Positions 4,004 through 7,665 of a stretch of DNA of 7,665 nucleotides are shown here, one piece after another. The stretch spans positions 1-7,665 of the forward strand of contig JAPLJQ010000588.1 in the NCBI GenBank assembly GCA_026388495.1. Reading direction: 5' to 3'. Source of the DNA: Deltaproteobacteria bacterium. Its GTDB lineage: Bacteria > Desulfobacterota > Syntrophia > Syntrophales > UBA2185. The position numbers and the translations under genes were made by a program. The notes beneath the pieces were generated by a model, which ran no database searches, had not been told where the DNA came from, and was given only the letters and a program-made list of their open reading frames with translations. How positions within the stretch are numbered: the stretch's first letter is position 1; each line of letters begins with the position of its first letter.

Positions 4004-6229
4004 ATGGAAAAGATTGCTTTTATTATTTATCTTGTTGCTATTTTGATCAGTCCGCTTCTTTTCGGAGGGCTTCACACATACGCCTATACGTTTGCATTTC
4101 TTTTAATCCTGGTTGCGAGCCTGCTTCTATTAAGGGTGAATCTTACCAGGGGAGAGACGGATTGCCGCCTGCGCCTGCCCTCGAAAGTACTTGGCGGGGA
4201 CGAAAATAACAAGGAAGGTGGTGGTGGTCCCTTTCAATTCCGTTGGCTGGACACGGGACTGAATCCCCTTTTTGTCGCCTTTTTACTTTATATAATTCTG
4301 CAGATGATTCCCCTGCCCGACTTTTTGCTTGCCCGCCTGTCGCCGGATGCGAAGGTGGCCGGGGATATGTCTCTGCCCGCCGCGAGCGTTCTGGACCCTG
4401 CCGAGCTCAAGGGTAACTGGTATGCGCTGGCACCCTATATATACCCGGTGCGGATGTCTCTGGTCCGCTGGATTGTTTACGGCCTCCTTTTTTTCGGCCT
4501 TGTTCAAACATTAAATTCGCGCAAGCGCATTGGCTTCGCCGTCATTCTGATTCTCGCCCTCGGATGTTTTGAATCGCTTTACGGAATTATCCAGACCTAC
4601 TCACTCCACGAACATGTCTGGTGGCTAAAGAAAACAAGTCACATTGGCTCTGTCACCGGCACCTACCTGAACAGAAACCACTTTGCCGGCCTCATGGAAA
4701 TGGGAATCGTTTTGGCGATTGCATACGCCGGCGCTCTTTCGGAGAAAAGCGAAACGATGCACCCGACTACCCGCCGCACAAGTGCATTCAGGACATTAAT
4801 TACAACCTATCTTTCAGCGGAAAAGCTGTTCACAAAACGTTTTTTGATCATATTTGCGGGCGTCGTCATGGGGCTCGGCCTGATTCTGTCCGCTTCGAGG
4901 GGCGGGATCATATCGATCGTGGCGGCGTTGCTGGTGATGGGGCTGTTTTTCGTTTTCAGAAAAGATCATCGCAGAAAGGGCGCCATCGTCCTGATTGTTT
5001 TCGCCATGACTTCAATATACGCCCTGTATGCCGGCATCGATTACACGGTCGGCCGATTTATGCTCTTCGACCAGGATTTTGAACTCAGAGCGTCCCTGGC
5101 TAAAAGAACCATGCTGATGTTCGATGACTACAGCCTTGCAGGAGTGGGCATGGGGAACTTCATGTATGCCTTCACAAGATATCAGACGGAGGAGGCAAAA
5201 CACATATTCGTGGATTATGCCCACAACGACTGGGCCCAGTTCATGGCGGATGCGGGAACGGCGGGACTGATCCTCCTTCTTGCGGCAATTGCCTACTATA
5301 TATTTATCACACTGAAAGCATGGGTTGGCCGTAGAGACCCCTTTGCCGTCTGCCTGGGGATTGCACCCATCGTTGTCATGACAGCGATCGGGATCCATTC
5401 TTACGTCGATTTTAACCTCCACCGGCCTGCCAATTTCATGATGCTTGTTGCCGTGACAGCGATAGGCTACAGCGCCCTGCATCTGGAAAGGAACCATCGG
5501 CGCGAAAAGATGACGTTTCGTTTTCATTCATGGCCGCTCTACGGGAGAGGCGCCGTCGCTTTTGCCGTCGTCCTTTTCATGATATTGTGGAGCGGCGCCT
5601 GGACGGTCCGGCATTTCGTCGCCGAAGCCTGGTGTTTCACAGAGTTCAACCCGACGTTAAAACTGGACCCGTATCCTCCGGCGGACGACATCGGACGCGC
5701 CATTTCATGGGACCCCGGCAATGCCGGATACCGGTATAAACTGGCCAGGGAACTGATGAATATCCGGGATAAGGAAATGCGGGATCAGAACAGGGATATG
5801 GACCTGTGGCACGAACGTAAACAGGCCATCATCGCGACACTTGAAGAAGCCATCCGGCTGAATCCGCTCCGGGCGGAATATCACGAACGTTTGGGTTGGG
5901 AATACTCCTACCAGTACGATCAACCCGATTACAGGCAGACATGGTTGCCCGCCGCCGATATGTCAATGGAGAGGGCTTCCTACTATGCAGGAACCGGCGC
6001 AGACAATCCGCGCATCCACGCAGACATGGGGAATTACTGGACGATGCGCTCCAGGTCTATCGATGCGTCGGAGCCGAACCATGAAGCAGCGTGGATGAAA
6101 GCGGTATGGCATTATAAGAAAGTTCTGGAGCTGGAAAAGAACAAGAAGCTTGTGGAGGAAATCACAGGATACGTGAAGAGCTTTTATCCGGATGAGGAGC
6201 ATCTTAAGGAGATTTTATATAATGAATAA
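4004..6229 (+). CDS. Wzy/O-antigen-ligase-family polysaccharide polymerase with C-terminal helical extension
   Basis: 741-residue inner-membrane protein of the Wzy_C (O-antigen ligase/polymerase) superfamily, which joins lipid-linked sugar repeats to chains or acceptors on the periplasmic side. Hydrophobic segments lie near residues 5-22, 27-45, 87-104, 152-170, 176-197, 226-244, 279-297, 302-318, 327-345, 418-437, 447-465, 476-493 and 515-533. Family motifs are TGTYLNRNHFAG (218-229), SASRGG (296-301) and YAHNDWAQFMADAGTAGL (405-422), with H407 in the conserved periplasmic-loop position. After the last membrane span about 200 soluble residues follow, with TPR-like pieces such as ATLEEAIRLNPLRAEYHERLGW (split as A611-N620 and P621-W632). 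The ATG at 4004 puts the first membrane helix at the N-terminus, but there is no Shine-Dalgarno. Polymerase versus ligase cannot be decided. Confidence 0.85.
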   Translation: MEKIAFIIYLVAILISPLLFGGLHTYAYTFAFLLILVASLLLLRVNLTRGETDCRLRLPSKVLGGDENNKEGGGGPFQFRWLDTGLNPLFVAFLLYIILQMIPLPDFLLARLSPDAKVAGDMSLPAASVLDPAELKGNWYALAPYIYPVRMSLVRWIVYGLLFFGLVQTLNSRKRIGFAVILILALGCFESLYGIIQTYSLHEHVWWLKKTSHIGSVTGTYLNRNHFAGLMEMGIVLAIAYAGALSEKSETMHPTTRRTSAFRTLITTYLSAEKLFTKRFLIIFAGVVMGLGLILSASRGGIISIVAALLVMGLFFVFRKDHRRKGAIVLIVFAMTSIYALYAGIDYTVGRFMLFDQDFELRASLAKRTMLMFDDYSLAGVGMGNFMYAFTRYQTEEAKHIFVDYAHNDWAQFMADAGTAGLILLLAAIAYYIFITLKAWVGRRDPFAVCLGIAPIVVMTAIGIHSYVDFNLHRPANFMMLVAVTAIGYSALHLERNHRREKMTFRFHSWPLYGRGAVAFAVVLFMILWSGAWTVRHFVAEAWCFTEFNPTLKLDPYPPADDIGRAISWDPGNAGYRYKLARELMNIRDKEMRDQNRDMDLWHERKQAIIATLEEAIRLNPLRAEYHERLGWEYSYQYDQPDYRQTWLPAADMSMERASYYAGTGADNPRIHADMGNYWTMRSRSIDASEPNHEAAWMKAVWHYKKVLELEKNKKLVEEITGYVKSFYPDEEHLKEILYNE

Positions 6230-7058
6230 GCGCATACTTTTCTTGTTTCTGACTCTGCTGTTTGCCTTCGTATCGACGGAAGGCTATTGCGGAACCATCC
6301 TGACAAACGTGACAGCCCGCACCGTCATAACGCCGTCCGGACAAATAGAGATTAAATACGAGATCACGAATACCGGCGACGACACGGCATATCATGTGAC
6401 GGTTACCACATTTATCGCCCTCGAAGTGAGTAAATCGGACGACCTGGGGAGCAACCCGCCGGGCGGGTTGCTCCGTTATGACTGTATTCTGACCCCGGAC
6501 GGCCTGACACCGGGAAAATACACCCTGGTTACCCGGATCAATTTCAATGAACAAGGCGGTGCGCTCCACAGGGTTTACCTTTTTACCCCCCTCCGTTACC
6601 GACTCGACCGGGCCGGGGAAAGCCAACCAGATATTTCAGTTGACTTGACCGAACCTCATATGAACGTAAAAAGCTTCTGGCAGTCCGATGGTAAATGCAA
6701 ACTGTCTCTGAAAAACAACCTGGGTGTTTCCATCCGGCCTGTGGTCACGTTATACCTTCCGGACGGATTCATGACAAGCGAACCCGAGCGATCCTATGAA
6801 CTGGCAGCAGGAGAAAAAAAAGAAGTGGTTGTCCCTCTTGAAATGGATTCATCGGTTAGGGAAACGCTGCCAGTCTACGTTGTGGCATGGTATGAACACA
6901 ACGGCATTCACACATCGCTTTGGATCGAAAGGAAAATCATCGTCGAACAAAGGCCGGTTTATTTTAAGGCATTCCTGATCATTACCGGTATGGCGCTGGC
7001 GATCATCCTGATCGTTGTCTTCTACAGAAGGAGGGGTGACAGGAAATCACAACTTTAG
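6222..7058 (+). CDS. Secreted Ig-like-domain protein with C-terminal membrane anchor
   Basis: 278 residues. A signal peptide occupies about residues 1-23 (MNKRILFLFLTLLFAFVSTEG). Two beta-rich stretches follow: TILTNVTARTVITPSGQIEI to about 125, with the CARDB/NEW3-like 'YEITNTGDDTAYHVTVT' pattern, and about 137-242, including LSLKNNLGVSIRPVVTLYLP and GEKKEVVVPLEM. A single membrane helix (about 249-267) and the basic tail YRRRGDRKSQL end the chain, so most of it should face the periplasm. I chose the ATG at 6222 over one at 6192 because AAGGAG (6206-6211) precedes it and the signal peptide starts there. It overlaps the polymerase gene by 8 bp (ATGAATAA), suggesting coupled translation. No specific family is recognised; a scaffold role in polysaccharide assembly or export is a guess from context. 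Confidence 0.78.
   Translation: MNKRILFLFLTLLFAFVSTEGYCGTILTNVTARTVITPSGQIEIKYEITNTGDDTAYHVTVTTFIALEVSKSDDLGSNPPGGLLRYDCILTPDGLTPGKYTLVTRINFNEQGGALHRVYLFTPLRYRLDRAGESQPDISVDLTEPHMNVKSFWQSDGKCKLSLKNNLGVSIRPVVTLYLPDGFMTSEPERSYELAAGEKKEVVVPLEMDSSVRETLPVYVVAWYEHNGIHTSLWIERKIIVEQRPVYFKAFLIITGMALAIILIVVFYRRRGDRKSQL
6448..6474. repeat. 27-bp perfect inverted repeat inside the Ig-like gene
   Basis: Arms GGAGCAACCCGCC (6448-6460) and GGCGGGTTGCTCC (6462-6474) flank a single G. In RNA this could fold as a 12-bp GC-rich stem with a CGG loop. It encodes part of LGSNPPGGLLRY and shares no sequence with the AATAGGGG palindromes. It is not followed by a T-run. Confidence 0.85.
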
Positions 7059-7072
7059 TAAAAGAGGAGAAA

Positions 7073-7432
7073 ATGAACATGTGTCGGTCAACTTCAGGAG
7101 TGAAAGCATTTTTAACCATCATTTGTATATCACTTATTTATTTCATTTTGCCTGCCGGATGCTCGAAAGAGAAACCTGCCGTCGAACCCTGCAATATTCA
7201 GTTGAATCTGAATGCACCGGAGCTGGACGGACAAAATGTTACGGTTAATGGCGGCGTCATCGCGCCCGTCAAACAGATACAATGGAACTGGGGCGACGGA
7301 ACCATTGATAAACACCGCTATTTCCCCGCACGACACACTTACGCCGGTCCGGGGCGATATGAAATAAAGACGACCGCCTTTTCGATCAAAGGCTGTAGCG
7401 AGGAAAAAACGCTTGTTGTCAATGTAAAATAG
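7073..7432 (+). CDS. Small PKD-domain lipoprotein
   Basis: 119 residues. The N-terminus carries a lipoprotein signal: hydrophobic AFLTIICISLIYFI, then the lipobox LPAGC, with C30 as the lipidated cysteine. The mature part is one PKD-type beta-sandwich: the hallmark WNWGDGT (71-77), then HTYAGPGRYEIKTTAFS (88-104), and the closing strand EKTLVVNVK. PKD modules usually mediate protein or carbohydrate contacts outside the membrane. GAGGAG (7064-7069) precedes the start; the in-frame ATG at 7079 gives better spacing (nine bases) than 7073 (three), so the true N-terminus may be two residues shorter. It lies 14 bp after the Ig-like gene in the same operon. Cellular role unknown; surface polysaccharide binding is only suggested by the neighbours. 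Confidence 0.82.
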   Translation: MNMCRSTSGVKAFLTIICISLIYFILPAGCSKEKPAVEPCNIQLNLNAPELDGQNVTVNGGVIAPVKQIQWNWGDGTIDKHRYFPARHTYAGPGRYEIKTTAFSIKGCSEEKTLVVNVK

Positions 7433-7444
7433 ACGTTCCGATGC

Positions 7445-7665
7445 ATGCGGCTGTTCGGCGCCCTGTGCGTGTTTCTGTTCCTGCTGGCACGGGAAAAAGT
7501 CTGGAAGGAATACAACGATTCCCGCGACCGGCGCCGGATGTGGTTTTTGTTTTTCTGTGCGGGATTTATTGCCTATGTTTCATTTTTGATCAAAGAGCTG
7601 GGATTGTTGCCCCCGCTGTTTATGTTTGCATGCTTCGAGACCTTTCCATTTCTCAGTATAGGGTC
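7445..7665 (+). CDS. N-terminal part of an unidentified membrane protein, cut by window edge
   Basis: An open frame from ATG 7445 runs to the right edge (73 codons). It encodes MRLFGALCVFLFLLAR, a charged stretch (KVWKEYNDSRDRRR), then hydrophobic segments MWFLFFCAGFIAYVSFLI and LGLLPPLFMFACFETFPFLS, so at least two or three membrane helices. It starts 12 bp after the PKD gene's stop, in the same frame as that gene, and no clear Shine-Dalgarno is visible. Composition and spacing resemble the upstream operon, so it is probably its next member. A competing ATG at 7441 opens another frame but gives a less membrane-like, proline-rich product. I do not recognise the family from this fragment. Confidence 0.6.
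   Translation, partial: MRLFGALCVFLFLLAREKVWKEYNDSRDRRRMWFLFFCAGFIAYVSFLIKELGLLPPLFMFACFETFPFLSIG

Noticed and set aside
6192..6221. ATG 6192 as the start of the Ig-like protein
   Set aside because: It would place charged residues (MRSILRRFYI) ahead of an otherwise normal signal peptide, and AAGGAG at 6206-6211 points to ATG 6222.
7441..7665. Frame from ATG 7441 as the last gene
   Set aside because: Its product is proline- and arginine-rich at the start, unlike the clear membrane protein in the frame from ATG 7445.

Overview
The window looks like a bacterial chromosome segment of roughly 50% GC, with Shine-Dalgarno sites and tightly overlapping genes. The mix of toxin-antitoxin (TA) modules, a RAYT-type Y1 transposase with its palindromes, and polysaccharide genes with an O-antigen-ligase-like polymerase would suit an anaerobic deltaproteobacterium (Syntrophaceae-like). 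That placement is inference from gene style; no marker gene is present.

The left half (about 1-3995) is an accessory island of defence and TA genes. In order it holds: a leftward RHH antitoxin/MazF-PemK toxin pair, the toxin running off the left edge; a rightward AbrB-type antitoxin/PIN-domain toxin pair; a 3' fragment of a BrnT-type toxin directly before an intact BrnA-type antitoxin; a complete type IV AbiEi/AbiEii pair; and a REP-associated tyrosine transposase (RAYT). Three copies of one 23-bp palindrome (arms AATAGGGG/CCCCTATT), at 1743-1765, 3155-3177 and 3971-3993, plus a diverged relative at 651-670, sit exactly at the boundaries between these modules. They split the island into a mazEF side, an AbrB-PIN/BrnTA segment, an abiE segment and a RAYT segment. 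The two segments bounded by the exact copies are each flanked by inverted palindromes.

The -35 boxes (TTGACA or TTGACG) predicted for mazE, the AbrB antitoxin, abiEi and the RAYT gene all lie just outside a palindrome and point away from it. Small inverted or direct repeats overlap the three TA promoters, as expected for autoregulated operons. The third palindrome overlaps the end of abiEii and supplies its last residues.

The right half (4004-7665) is a co-directional, closely packed operon that appears to belong to cell-surface polysaccharide production: a 741-residue multi-spanning Wzy/O-antigen-ligase-family protein with a C-terminal helical extension, a secreted Ig-like protein with a C-terminal membrane anchor, a small PKD-domain lipoprotein, and the start of another membrane protein cut by the right edge. 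The first gene starts 11 bp after the last palindrome and has no visible Shine-Dalgarno site, so the island seems to have inserted at the front of this operon. No rRNA, tRNA or CRISPR array was seen.
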